Source: Tribonema minus
Taxonomy: Eukaryota > Sar > Xanthophyceae > Tribonematales > Tribonemataceae
Assembly (NCBI GenBank): GCA_017506865.1
Contig: JAFCMP010000093.1
Span: 62,001 to 126,000, forward strand
DNA length: 64,000 nt
Direction of reading: 5' to 3'
The notes under the pieces were generated by a model. The model had not been told where the DNA came from. It made no database searches and was given only the letters and a program-made list of their open reading frames with translations. The position numbers and the translations under genes were made by a program. Below, in pieces: positions 20,398 to 31,659 of the stretch (its first letter is position 1; every line of letters starts with the position of its first letter).

Positions 20398-21954
20398 CAG
20401 CGATGCGGCTCCCGCGGCGGGGGCGCGCGCAGCGGCGGCGCCAGCGGCAGCAGCAGCGACTCGCGGCTGCTGCGGCCAATTGGGGGGAAGGCGGCGGTGA
20501 ATAGGGGGGGCACATTTGGCCCCATGCGCTACGAGCACGGGGGGGATATGGGGTGTGCGCCGCACGAGGTGCTGGTGGTGGAGGACGACGCGACTATGAG
20601 CAAATTCCTGGCGGTGAGTTGTAACTTCTGGAAGGTTCTGGGAGGTTCCGTAGGGTTCTGACAGCAGGCAGGGTGCGCCAAGTTTGCATGGAGACGTGCT
20701 CTTAGCAGTCGTGCAGGCAACAAGGGTGCTTGGAGGGAACAAAGGCGATGGCTGCACATAGCATACACACGTGGGGGTGAGGGGAGGGGGTGAGGAGGCA
20801 GCAGGCAGTTTGGTGATTCAGAGGCATGTATGTGTTGACAGGTGTGGGCATTGTGGCCGCGTGTTGCTTGAGCGGTCCGCCCCTCCTGAGATTCTATGTT
20901 CCTAGGTGCGTGTGCATGAGTACGTAGGATGTACGCGGCTTGATAACGTTGTGCACCGAGTGGGCATTGGATAACGCCTTGGCATCGTTTGGCTAATCGT
21001 GTTGCGCTCATTAGACCAAGTAGGCCGAAAAGGTCGTAGACTGTCGCATCACGCCAAGTGCGGATCCTTGAGTACAACACTGCTGCTATCAGGTTGGCAG
21101 CAGGTGAGTGTGCGTCGCAGCATAGATGAGTAGTTCTATTATGTGCTTGAGCAGGCTGCCAGCGGGTAGATTGCTGTAGAACCAATGCGAATGCAGGCGC
21201 AGCATGCAGATGCCATGATGTGCTGACCAAGTTGCTGGGCACTGAGCAGCACAGGAAGCACCCAAGATGGTGTCATTTGCGGCTCATTGTGCACGCATAC
21301 AACAGTGCATGCGCCTTCTTCCTCTACTCAGGTACTTGTTGCGACGGTTCTGAAGTCCTCACTTGCTTAGCGCTGTGCCCTGTGACGCCCCCATGCAGGT
21401 GATGCTCAACAGACAGGGCTATCACGTCCAGCTTGCTGGCAACGGGTCACCAGGTATGTATGGACCTTAAGCATATGCATATGAGGTTTGTACTCACAGC
21501 ATGAGCTTTGACCTTCAAGTTTGAGGTTTGTACTTCATTTGGATGCTGTCGCCAGTGTCACATATACTTGAAGTATTAGGTTGTACATCGTGTCAATTTG
21601 CTTGCTGTCGCCAGTGTCAGATACATCTGCCGATTGCACGTTCCATGTTGGCGACAGCGATGGGGAGTGGTGCGTGATATGGACCAGACGCGCACACATT
21701 TTCACAATGAAGTGCGTGCTTGCACGCGCAGACAAGTGTTTGGGGGGTGCTGCATGGATTTGTGCATGCCTTGAAAACAATCTTGCATTTCTTGCAAGAA
21801 TCACTTGTGCGGCGCATTTACGTGAAGTGGTCAGTTACGGGCAGCTACAAGATCAACTGTGAACCGCCAAGGACCTCTGCATCATTGCACCAGCAAGCAG
21901 CGCGCTGTGGCGCGATCAATGGCATCTTGAGGACAACTGCACAGATGCCTGATT

Positions 21955-22180
21955 AGTGTTGACCGCCGAGCACTGCTGCTGCTGTTGACGGCTGAGCACT
22001 GCTGCTTGCTGTTGAATGCTGAGCACTGCTGCTGCTGCTGTTGACCTCCAAGCACTGCTGCTGCTGCTAATGACCGCTGAGCACTGCTGCTGCTGCTGAG
22101 CACTGCCGCTGCTGCTGACCACCGAATGCTACTTTTTGCTGGTGAATGCTGAGCACTGCTGCTGCTGCTAATCGCGAATC
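21955..22180 (+). repeat. GAGCACTGCTGCTGCTG minisatellite in intron 4
   Basis: The unit (A)TGCTGAGCACTGCTGCTGCTG recurs at least six times with variable GCT number and spacers such as TTGACGG, TTGAATGC and AATGACC. The array fills the end of the intron before exon 5 of the receiver gene, leaving about 15 bases to the GCGCAG acceptor. Confidence 0.8.
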
Positions 22181-23188
22181 GCGCGCGCAGGGCCTGGAGG
22201 CGATGCGTGCGCAGGCAGTGCTCACCGACACGCACATACATGCCCGTCATGGGCGGCTACGAGCAGGTATGTATGTATGCATGGGTGTGTCTCCCCTGTG
22301 CAACCCCCATTGTTTTGGCGTTGGTGCACTCATGCGTGGCCCCCCTGCGTTTCACATGCAAGATTGACACCTGTGAGCATGGCCCCTGAGGTGCGTCGGT
22401 GCTTTTACAGCAATGCGAATCCGGCTGCTGGTGTCAGGGTTGCAGAAGGATCTCTGTTGTGGCACCAGAGAGTCCGTAACTCTGGGTCGGGACTCATACT
22501 ATACTAGCAGTTGGGATGCATGCTGACAGCCTCAGGCCTTGTGTGTTGTTGCAAGAGCTCATCACCGTATTTGGGGGCACAGCACGCATGTGGCTGTGGT
22601 GCCGTGGCATATCTGCTGTGGAAGCGACAAGTTCGCTACGGGGGGTTCCGCTGCCATTCCTGCTGAAGCATCCATGCGCAACAAAACAGTTGATACGTTC
22701 GCGTGGTCAGATGCTGGCATGCTGCGACATTCATGCAGCTGGCTGCAAGTCCGACAAACCGCTGTCGCTATGGAAATATGCACACCATGCTCCTCGTGTG
22801 AACGCTGTGTACGTCTGCTGAGCACAAGGGTGTGTATATATGCATTACGAGAAGGCACAAGTAATGCCTGTGCAACAGCAAGGTCGCATTCCGCTCTGCG
22901 TTTGCTGTGCATGATCACTGAAAGTCAGCAGATGCAGGTCACAGGCAGCTCTCACTAGCACGCACCTGCCTAGGCCGTCCTTTGGGCGCCGGTGCTGTTG
23001 GCGCTAAATGCAGCGAACACCATCGCTCACTGTGCGCGCGCGCGCATCGTTTCGCTGCAATGCGCCGCAGGTCCGGCTGCTCCGCGAGTGGGAAGGCGGC
23101 CTCCCGCCAGACGCGCCCCCCGCGCCGCCAGTTCATCATCAGTACGAGCGCTGACGCCGTGGACTCCGCCATCGACGCCACGCGCTGG

Positions 23189-23560
23189 GGCTGCGATGCC
23201 TACCTGCCAAAGCTGGTGAGCGCTGATTTAGAGAGTGCTGCAATGCCTGCCTGCTAAAACCAGTGAGTGCAAATTGAAAAGAGGGCTGCAATGCCTACCT
23301 GCCAAAGCCGGTGAGCGCTGATATAACGAGTGCTGCGATGCCTGCCTGCTAAATCCAGTGAGTGCAAAAATGAAAAGAGGGCTGCGATGCCTACCTGCCA
23401 AAGGCGGTGAGCGCTGATTCCAAACAGCTTGGGTCAGGCTTAGGTCAGGGTACAGAGCGAGCGCTGCAGACCTGTGAAAGTCAGCGAGGTCTGCTTGCCA
23501 AAGCCGATGAGCGCTGATTTAAATATGCCAACCTGCCAAAGCCGCTGAGCGCCGATTAAC
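23189..23560 (+). repeat. Tandem array of the exon-6 end plus its splice donor
   Basis: GATGCCTACCTGCCAAAG and the following GTGAGCGCTGAT are first seen at the true end of exon 6 (core at 23195). The core returns at 23242, 23290, 23337 and 23386, a period of 47-49 bases. Alternate units form two types: A (GCCTACCTGCCAAAG, then GTGAGCGC) and B (GCCTGCCTGCTAAA, then GTGAGTGC), giving a ~96-bp dimer. Weaker copies follow near 23490 and 23535. Each unit keeps a plausible donor. The unit at 23290 codes LPKP, the usual receiver ending, whereas the exon itself has LPKL. Confidence 0.85.
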
Positions 23561-24477
23561 GAGCTTGGGTCTATCAGGCGTAGGTGAGGGTCAAAGTGTG
23601 AGCGCCGCTGCTCTGTCGAAATTAGTGGGCCCTGCTTGCGAACCCTGGGTCAGGATTAGGTCGGTCTCAGACAATGAGCACGGCTATGTGATTTGTTGAT
23701 GCTGAGCACGAGGGCTGACTCTTTTCCTTCTCCGGAGGGAAGTCAGGATCAGAGGGTCAGCATGAGGGTCAGCAAGAGTTTCTGTCCTCGCCTGTCAGCA
23801 CGACCGCTTTGTCTGCGGAGGTCACCTTGGCATCGGCAGAAAGTGGGTGAGCATATGGCTTCTGGCGTCATTGGGACTTCAATCAAATTGAGCTCCGTTA
23901 GCCCTTCTCATAGCGCAAGTCAGGGAGGGCCAGGTGCATTGTCTGGAGTCCGCAGGGACTAGCACGGCTCCCCATGTTTTCATGGTTGCATGTGGTGGCG
24001 GCATCTTAGCAAAGAAGGCTTGCTCAAGCCTTACAGCAGGCAGTCAGCGCGCGCTGGCATTGGAGCCGCCACTTTTATACTTGTTCAAGTATGTTGCATC
24101 GTAATGCAGCGATGGGTATCGTGACGGAGCGCGGTGGGCACAGACAGGCAATGCGCGGAGCTGCACATTGTTGCCAAACGGCGCAGCAAGTAGCCTGGAC
24201 CTAAGGCTTGCGGCCATCTCATGTGTATGTGCGCACCTCTGCAATGTCCCGATGACCGCGCAGCGTCAAAGATATGCGCACAGACCCTGTGACTTGACTG
24301 GCAATTGCTCATTGTTTACATAGCATTACTTGACAGTACTCCACGATGCTCTGCAGCCCGTATGTTTTTATATATATCGCTCGACTGACTGGTTCCATTG
24401 AGCTTCGTCCGCTGCGCAGCGCGCAACAGGTGGACATGGGCGCGCTGTCGTCGCTGCTACGCACGCTGGCGGTTTAA

Positions 24478-24512
24478 GAGAAGGCAGATGCCAGCGAGCA
24501 AGGGCAGGGACC

Positions 24513-24544
<32 letters not shown>

Positions 24545-26450
24545 TCTCGCTACCAATCATCAACCTGGCTTTCACGGCGCCATGGGACACAGCGTTGCGG
24601 AGCTCAGACTTCGGCCAGCAGGCTAACTGGCTCTCTGTGCAGCCTACGTGAAGTTGAGCTGCACTTCTGCATTCCGGTTGCACGCGCTGCTGCATCCTTC
24701 TGACGCCAGATCGCACAAGGGATGTCGTGCGGCAGACATGGCGCAAGTACTACCCAACAAGACGATCGCGCCCCCCATCCCCCCTGTCCCGCCCCGCCCT
24801 GCTCAACAGGACACTACTCTAGAGCTTGCCATTATAGTGTAGCTGTACAGTACGTGTCTGGGAAGTCTGCACCTCTCTTTGTGTGCGCGTGCTGTACAGC
24901 AGCACGAAAACGGAGCACCAGGATCAGGCAAGGCATTAAGCACCGCGTTTGTTTGACCTGAGCCCCCCCATTTTCGCTGCGCATATGGCGTGGCAGGCGC
25001 CAGTTGGCGGGCTTGCTTACTGCAGGCAGTAGAAATGCATCACTGCAGCCGTGCATGCACATTGCAGACTTATTGTCCCTCACCCGCGTCTGCTGCATTG
25101 GCTGATGCGTGCTGCGTGCATGGCTGTAGCAATCAGTGCACTGTTCTCGGTGCCTATGATTCTTCACTGAATGAAGGCTGCAGTGGCACATGCAGCATAA
25201 ATCGCTTGAACTGCAATGGTGTGTCGTCCAACCAGGTGCTCAGCAAATGAAACCATGACGTTGGGTTTCTGGCGCGTTTCTAGACAATGCCAATGCTTGT
25301 TGATACAGACCACGAGTACATGTACAGTTATGACCCATGGGGTATTCTATACTTCCGAATTATAGGTATCTAACCACGCAGTTGACAGTTCGCAGCATTC
25401 AATGCTGATTAATCACTGTTTCTGCTGCAGTGCACACAGCACTATGTTCGGGAGCCCTTACTGGGCAAGCTCTTTCCAACACCCGTCATTTATGAAAGCA
25501 ATGCCAAAGCTCAGAATGCAATGCTGGTGCCATGTGCGCCAGCAACGCACAGAATGCAATGGCAGGTAGCTTGTGATCACTCGAGTGTATGCGCAAGGAG
25601 CCTATGAGCTGCATGGTGCAGTGCAGCCTGCAACTGGCCACCTCCTGGGCTCTGAATTATTTGTGTGAGCTGTTGCCATGCATGTACCATCGCGACCTCA
25701 ACTGCATCCTGCCCTCACACTTCAATTGTCCACTTGCATGCATGCTTCGGCCATTGCTACGTGCATGTAGTGTCTTCATTTTCACGTGTTTGTGACCTAC
25801 ATATATCACGCAATGGATGGCCATTTGCATTTGTTCTTGATGTACAATGATCGCTCATCTTGTCTGCATGCACCATTGTAGCAAAATGGCATGCTGGCAT
25901 CGCGGCGGCTACAAACACGTGGAAGAGACACAGCAGATCATCCAAGGGCAAGAGCAGCAACATGCAGCAAACAGTATCATACAGCAGCTGAAGAGAAGAG
26001 GCACAGTGCACTGTAATCATTACAGTGCTTACACGAACAAGTCACGAAAGTGCCCGTTGTAGGTTCTGACTTTATGGCACAAAGATGCGGTGGAGGTAGG
26101 TGCAGGCTGAGAGACAGCTCACAGCAACATGGCGGTTCGTAGTGTGCCAAAGACAGACGACAACTGCAATTCAACGCACACAGAATCCGGTGCAGCAGCA
26201 GCTCAACACTGCACCTCGGAAGCACCACACCAAACCACTGAGCCAAGAGCTATCTGCTGCTGCATGTATCGCTCTTGCTAATCTGTTCATACACTTACAC
26301 TTGTGGAGCTCATATACGCGCACGGCCCCCCCTTGCATGGGTCGCAAATGCGATGGTGGAGGGGCTCGCGGAACGTGGTGGGCACGGATGCAGGGCAACA
26401 CTGTGTGTTGCACGGCACTGATGAACTTGAAGTCAGCCCTATCGCTGACG
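24478..26450. other. Convergent intergenic region; CAG tract at 24512-24544
   Basis: It lies between the TAA of the receiver gene and the stop of the PAS-kinase. An uninterrupted run of about eleven CAG triplets sits 35 bases after the receiver stop, in the presumed 3' UTR. The rest has several short open frames on both strands with no recognisable domain. Confidence 0.5.
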
Positions 26451-29380
26451 TTACGGGCACTGGCGCCCAGAAGGGGAGCGAGCTGGCAGACGGCGCTGCG
26501 CAAACGGATTTGGTCTAGATGCGAGGGGCACCTGCGCGGAGTGAGGTTCCTGCTGCCTGCGTGCACTGAGCGCAGCGCCGCTGCCGCTGGCAGGAGCGCA
26601 AATGCTGTCATTGTTGATTGACGCCACCAAGTCCTGAGTTGTCGTGTACTTGCCGCCCCTGAGTCTATGGAGGAATTGGCGTGTCCACGAGTGTGACTGC
26701 TCGCTGACTCGTGGCATCCATATGGCGGCATCCGGTTTGTTGGTCACAAATTGAGGGGCATCACTGCTGTCGGTGACGTCACACTGGTCGCTGCCGCTGC
26801 TGCCGTTCAGCTCTGCGTCGCCGTCACCATCGCTGAAGTAGCTGGACTGAAGGAGGTCCTTGGCGGTGGGGCGGCCAGCAGGATCCCAGCTGAAGCATTC
26901 GACAAGGAGGGCGCGCATGGAGGGGCTGATGTCCGGCGGCAGCGGAGGTGTGCGGTGGGTCTGCATTGTCTGCAGCAGTGCCAACACCACCTTGTTCGTG
27001 CCCAGCAACGACCTCCAAGGCGCGTCGCCAGTGAGCATCTGAAGGATGACGCAGGCAAAGGCCCACACGTCGACAGCCATGCCGTGGCGCTGGCGCTGCA
27101 GCACCTCTGGCGCCATGAAGTACGGCGTTCCCATCAGCTTGGTGTGGCGGTCCTGCAAGTCAAAGACCTGCTCGCTGGTGCCAAAGTCGGCAATCTTCAC
27201 TACGCCGCTGGTGCTGACAAGCACATTGTCGCCTGTGTGGGATCCACACGAAAATAGAGAGTAAGTGTGCAGCAATTTTGGTAGACTTGTGCAAATGCAA
27301 TTGAATTCTATAAATGAGTTTGCTGCTGAGAGACGTGATTCTACATTGTGAGTTGGCAATGACTAATAGGATCGCAAATTCGATCATTCAATTTATCACA
27401 AGCACGAGTAACAACATCATCGACTGTATGTTTTCCAAAAAAGCTCATGTAGTGTTGTTGTGTGTGCCAAGGGCAAAGAACATACCGGCGCCGCAGTGAC
27501 AGAGCGAAGTTGTGATGCATGCACTATTGTGACAGTTTACACATTTCAGCATACTGCTGTGAGATTGCACATCTGCCAATGGTGCGACTACAACAGGGGA
27601 AAGCATTGCCTGCCACCATGTATGCGCAACAGTGGCTATAATGCGAGCCTGCTCGCAAGCTTGCCCAGGTGCAGTTGGCTTTTTAAGTGCACAAGTACTA
27701 CTGGGTCCTGTAAGAGTGATGCTGGCATGCACTCCACCCCATAACTGCAATTCACAGGCCTCCGTGTGCCACAAGCCTCGCCTTCACCCACCCGCTCACG
27801 CACGCACTACTAGCCGCAGATGTCTGAGATGTGCTAGGCCACCTTGACTTTCACCTTGGCTTAAGTGTGTGTCAGTGCATCTGTGATTGTCGTACAGGTC
27901 ACAATGCGTTGCATTGACCACCTGGGCGCACATCTGCAGCAGGGCCAACACCAAATCGAGCTATTAGAGTCGACCATTCATGTACATAGTCCATATCATA
28001 TGACTACAATGATATCACGATTGGACCAGCAATCTGCTTCTCGCCTTTCAGGTCATGGTGGACGATGCCGCAGCTGTGAAGGTACATGATGCCTTGTAGT
28101 ATCTGGTGTGCGTAGCAGCGGGTGACGCGCTCCGTGAACGGGCCAAAGTTCTGAAGGATGCTGCAAATGCTGCCACCAGGGACCCACTCCTGCAAGATGC
28201 AGACCCAGGATCCGTGCAGCTCTGCACCCAGGTAGCCTACGATGTTTGGGTGACGGCAGCGTTGCATGAGAAGGACCTCGTTGGTGAGCTGGTTGGCCGT
28301 GTTGTGATTTCCAAACGACGTTAAACAAGCTTTGACCTGAGGTGTGCGGTAGCGGTGCAGCAGCAGCAATGAGCTGGTTGGCTGTGTTGCAGCAGCAGCC
28401 TACTAGTAGTACGGTCACTGACGGTCGAGCATGCACCAAGCTTCCAAGGCTGAACGAGACGTGCAACGGAAGCGCTGTACAGCAGTAGCACTCTCTACTG
28501 CAGCAGCAGTGGCAGCGTTGCCCACTGTGGCCGCAGCAAATTGCCAGCAGTAGCAATTCGTTTCACAAGACTGACGTAGACATATGTACACGCAGATGGC
28601 ACTGCATTATGCAGTAGCTAGCTGTCAGGTGGCTCAGGTGCAAAGGGCATATGACACGATGTCATATCTCGAGGCACTCAAACCCAAGCGCGATGAAGGG
28701 GGATATACGGGGCGCAGTGCTTGAAGATCGAGGGCCGTGCTTACCGCAATGAGCTCCCCTGTCATCTGATTGAGGCCCATGTGCACCTGACCGAAGGCAC
28801 CCCGCACTATGCATGGGCCTAGTTTCCACTTCCCTCGCTGAACAGACTGAGTCCTCGTGACGGTGCTGCTGCTGCTGCTGCTGCTGGAGCTGCTGTTGCG
28901 GCTGTCACGAATTGCCCCTTCGTCATCGTGCTTCATCCCGGCCTGACCGTGCACGAGCTGCAGCAGCTTCACCTCCTCCTCTGGCTGGCTCATTAAGCCT
29001 GTGATGTCAAGGCATGTGCCTACAAGAGACGTGGTGCCATCTGGAGTGGTGACAAAGTCGGCGCAAGCCCGGACTCTCGTCACGGACCCGTCTCTCCGCA
29101 CGACGCGATAGCACGCCTCGTAACCACGTCCTGCTTTGACCGCGTCGTCCAGCAGTCGCCGGACGGTAGGCTGGTCCTCTGGGTGCAGCCGCGCCATGAA
29201 ATCGGCCTCGAAGTCCACTGGCCCAGAGCGCCAATCTTTGTCGAATAGCGTGTACATGTGAGGATTCCACGACAGCACACCGGTGTCTTCGTTGCACTCC
29301 CAGCAGCCGATGGCGCTAGTCTCAACGGCTTTCAGCACGGCATGCGTCCGGAACAAGGGTGACGTGTCGTGCGCCCACAT
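26451..29380 (-). CDS. PAS domain-containing Ser/Thr protein kinase (MAP3K-like), non-RD
   Basis: Three exons: 29380-28745, 28336-28045 and 27232-26451, 569 residues, with matching phases. PAS domain at about 15-130 (WNPHMYTLFDKD, RLHPEDQ, LVGTCLDIT), then a ten-Ser run and a kinase domain from about 185. Catalytic parts: loop RGAFGQV (194-200, first Gly of the motif replaced by Val), AVK with Lys214, helix-C Glu232, HHDLK with Asp307, Asn312, DFG 325-327, GTPYFMAPE ending at 352, and DVWAFACVILQMLTG. The sequence resembles STE11/MAP3K-type kinases. The usual HRD is HHD, so it is a non-RD kinase. Intron 2 has a GC donor (AAAG/GCGAGA, 28044-28043) and an AG acceptor, and splits the catalytic loop. 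The tail after about 440 is low-complexity. It is probably a cytosolic sensor kinase. The first exon's start is the only ATG before the PAS similarity. Confidence 0.85.
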
Positions 29381-30039
29381 GGCAGTCCATGCGCTGGTTG
29401 AGTGAAAAACAGTACGGCTTGACGACCCTCGAGCACCAAAAGGGCATCACAGTCACAGCTTCATGCCAAGACAAGACAACGTTGAAAATAGTGTCATAGG
29501 CGAGAAACTTCGAACGGGAGTGCTAGCTAGAGTGCAAAGATGCTGTGGCAGCTGCTGCAACACACGCCAAACTGCACTGAGGACACACGCCTAAACTGCA
29601 CGCAACTTTTGAGGGCGTCTGTTAATCACGACCAGCTTGGAAGAGAAACCTTGGAAAGGAAAGAGCGCCCGTGCCCGTTGGTCACGATGACAAGCTTGAA
29701 GAGAAAGCACGCGCCCACCACGGTGTGTGTGTCAACGAATGATCCACAGGAATGTTTGCAAGGGGAGATAGAGAAGACCCCCCCTCAGAGTAGATGCCCT
29801 CAGACACTACTTAGAGTTCAAAGCTGTGGACAAACACCTCAAGATTTGTGTGGGCAACACGCATCAAAGTGCGATGAAGAGAACTAGTAGTCAACAGTTA
29901 GGCGGATGTGTGTGTGGCGCCATGATCATGATGGGGAGTGACTGCCATGCCCATAAGCTAGCAGCGGTAGCGGCATGTATTCAGGCATGCACCACCCCGA
30001 TACGCCATACGTCCTGCACGGAAGTACGTCAATGTTTAC
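29381..30039. other. Upstream of the PAS-kinase; no gene recognised
   Basis: Presumed promoter and 5' region of the minus-strand kinase gene, with only short open frames. Nothing recognisable. Confidence 0.4.
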
Positions 30040-31185
30040 ACGGCATACATACACTGCACAGACGTATGAATGGTCCCATGAACCCAAGGCACCGTGGCAC
30101 GAGGTGAGCTCCACCATCAAACGCCAGCGCTCCTCAGGCTGGCACATGCATATCAGAGCTGGCGCGTCATTGTGCGCCTTCAAACCTGTGACAGATCTGC
30201 TCGAGCTCTAGGCTACAGCAACTTGAAGTCAACGCCTTTGTCCTACAGTGCCACGCAGTGCGCATGAGCACACGAGGGGCTCAGCTCAGACTGCAGCCAG
30301 CAGCCCAATTCCTGCAGCTCCAAAACGTCTGCACTTGCCACTGTGTGACACCCAGGCTGCCAGTGGCTCAGAATTGCTACGCATGGGACTGCACTATGGT
30401 TCCCAACCACTCTTTCCCGCGGACTGCCTTTCATGACCCCTCGCACCACCTGCCGCACAACGCCATTTTTGATCATCATATGATAACATCTGTGGTGAAG
30501 TGCAGTGTGCCAGCAACGTGTAGCGGCCCGAGGCAGCCGAGGGCCAAGGACTTGCCGCGCTGTGCTCAGCATGCAGTTCCTAGGAACGAAGTCACTAGGT
30601 CTCCGTTTGCACATCGTGCAAAACACCCAAAATCGCAATAACTTCTGAACCAGAAGCCTGTTCTGCATACACTGCACAGACGTATGTATGGTCACATGAA
30701 CATTTTTCCGGACCCTAGGCACGAGGTGAGCTTGACCATTAAACGCCAGCGCTCCTCAGGCTGGCACGTGCATATCAGAGCTGGCGCGTCATTGTGCGCC
30801 TTCAAACAGAGGCTGCAGCCAGTCAAAGCCTTTGCCCTACAGTGCCACGCCGTGCGCATGAGCACACGAGGGGCTCAGCTCAGGCTGCAGCAAGCAGCCC
30901 ATTTCCTGCAGCTGCAAAAATTTTGCACTTGCCACCATGTGACACCCAGGCTGCCAGTGGCTCAGAGTTGCTACGCATGGGACTGCACCATGGTGCCCAA
31001 CCACTCTTTCCCGCTGACTGCGTTTTACGACCCCTCGCGCCACCTGTCGCACTATATCATTTTCAATAACACCTAGGTGTGGTAAAGTGCAGTGTGCCAG
31101 CAATGTGGAGCGGCCCGGGGCAGCCGAGGACCCAGGACCTGCCGCACCGTGACTGTGCTCAGCATGCAGTTGGCCAAGATCTTAA
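30040..31185. repeat. ~600-bp tandem duplication
   Basis: Two direct copies. Shared landmarks are CACTGCACAGACGTATG (about 30051 and 30669), CGCCAGCGCTCCTCAGGCTG (30122 and 30743), GCGCATGAGCACACGAGGGG (about 30260 and 30853), GCTACGCATGGGACTGCAC (about 30377 and 30972) and CTCAGCATGCAGTT (about 30565 and 31160). Offsets run from about 620 to 593, so the units differ by indels. Open frames in each unit are partly conserved but broken differently, and no family was recognised. The junction holds the inverted copy (30577-30665) of the dispersed repeat at 1874-1958. Confidence 0.8.
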
Positions 31186-31659
31186 CAAGTTTTATCATCT
31201 GTAAACCACTATTTTCGGCACTTTGACTCAGTCGGACTCGAACTGCCATACACTCGCCACAGCAGCATCTGATTCCTTTGATGTGTTTGACGGTGAAGCC
31301 AGCGCCCTCATTGACGCTATGGCTGAGAAGTCTGCAGCTCATGCCATCAGTGAGCGAAACAACTTCGTTCCGGCAAACTTCGAGGCCAAGACGGCATTGA
31401 TTACGGTCATTATAGTTGCAGGGATTAGGGCTGCGCTTACCACGTGTACTGCACTGCGCATGGGTTCTCCCAGTGAGTGATCATGATGGTGTGTCTACTC
31501 CAAGTTAGTAGTGGCGGCGCCACCTCGTACTACCAGGGACAGTACATATGTATAGCACTGGCAGGGGTTATCAGCTGTAGCTGAGCACATGCGCTGCCTA
31601 TATAACATAGCTGAACACCTGCGCTACCTACGCATAGTACACTATTGACCGGTCACTGA

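Larger units (their letters stand above)
11330..24477 (+). pseudogene. Multi-exon response-regulator receiver gene, frame disrupted in the receiver core
   Basis: Exons on splice signals and phase: 11330-11550 (first ATG 11349), 13544-13762, 20156-20613, 21399-21453, 22191-22266, 23071-23215, 24430-24477 (TAA). Exons 1-3 encode a low-complexity N-terminus with polyQ. The receiver then begins: VLVVEDDATMSKFLA (acidic pair), VMLNRQGYHVQLAGNG, the phosphoacceptor Asp at 22227-22229, MPVMGGYEQ, VRLLREWEGG, FIISTSADA, GCDAYLPK, and a last helix VDMGALSSLLRTLAV. Phases fit at exons 1-2, 2-3, 3-4, 5-6 and 6-7. Three single-frame slips break it: the exon 4-5 junction, a tandem ACAT duplication after the Asp (22234-22241) and a C6 run at 23116-23121. 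No histidine kinase was found upstream. It could be a pseudogene, or a real gene with assembly errors. The receiver identity is secure; activity is not. Confidence 0.6.

Noticed and set aside
23189-23560. CRISPR-like array
   Set aside because: Units are contiguous, alternate in type and derive from the upstream exon; there are no unique spacers, and the context is eukaryotic.
24478-24703. Poly-serine ORF after the receiver stop codon
   Set aside because: It is the CAG tract read in another frame, with no domain and no splice link to the gene.
30243-31103. Two similar minus-strand ORFs as a duplicated gene pair
   Set aside because: They mirror the tandem DNA duplication; equally long frames exist on the plus strand and no domain is recognisable.
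31224-31250. A tRNA-like T-arm resemblance (GGACTCGAACTGCC)
   Set aside because: No matching acceptor stem, anticodon arm or A box could be placed around it.
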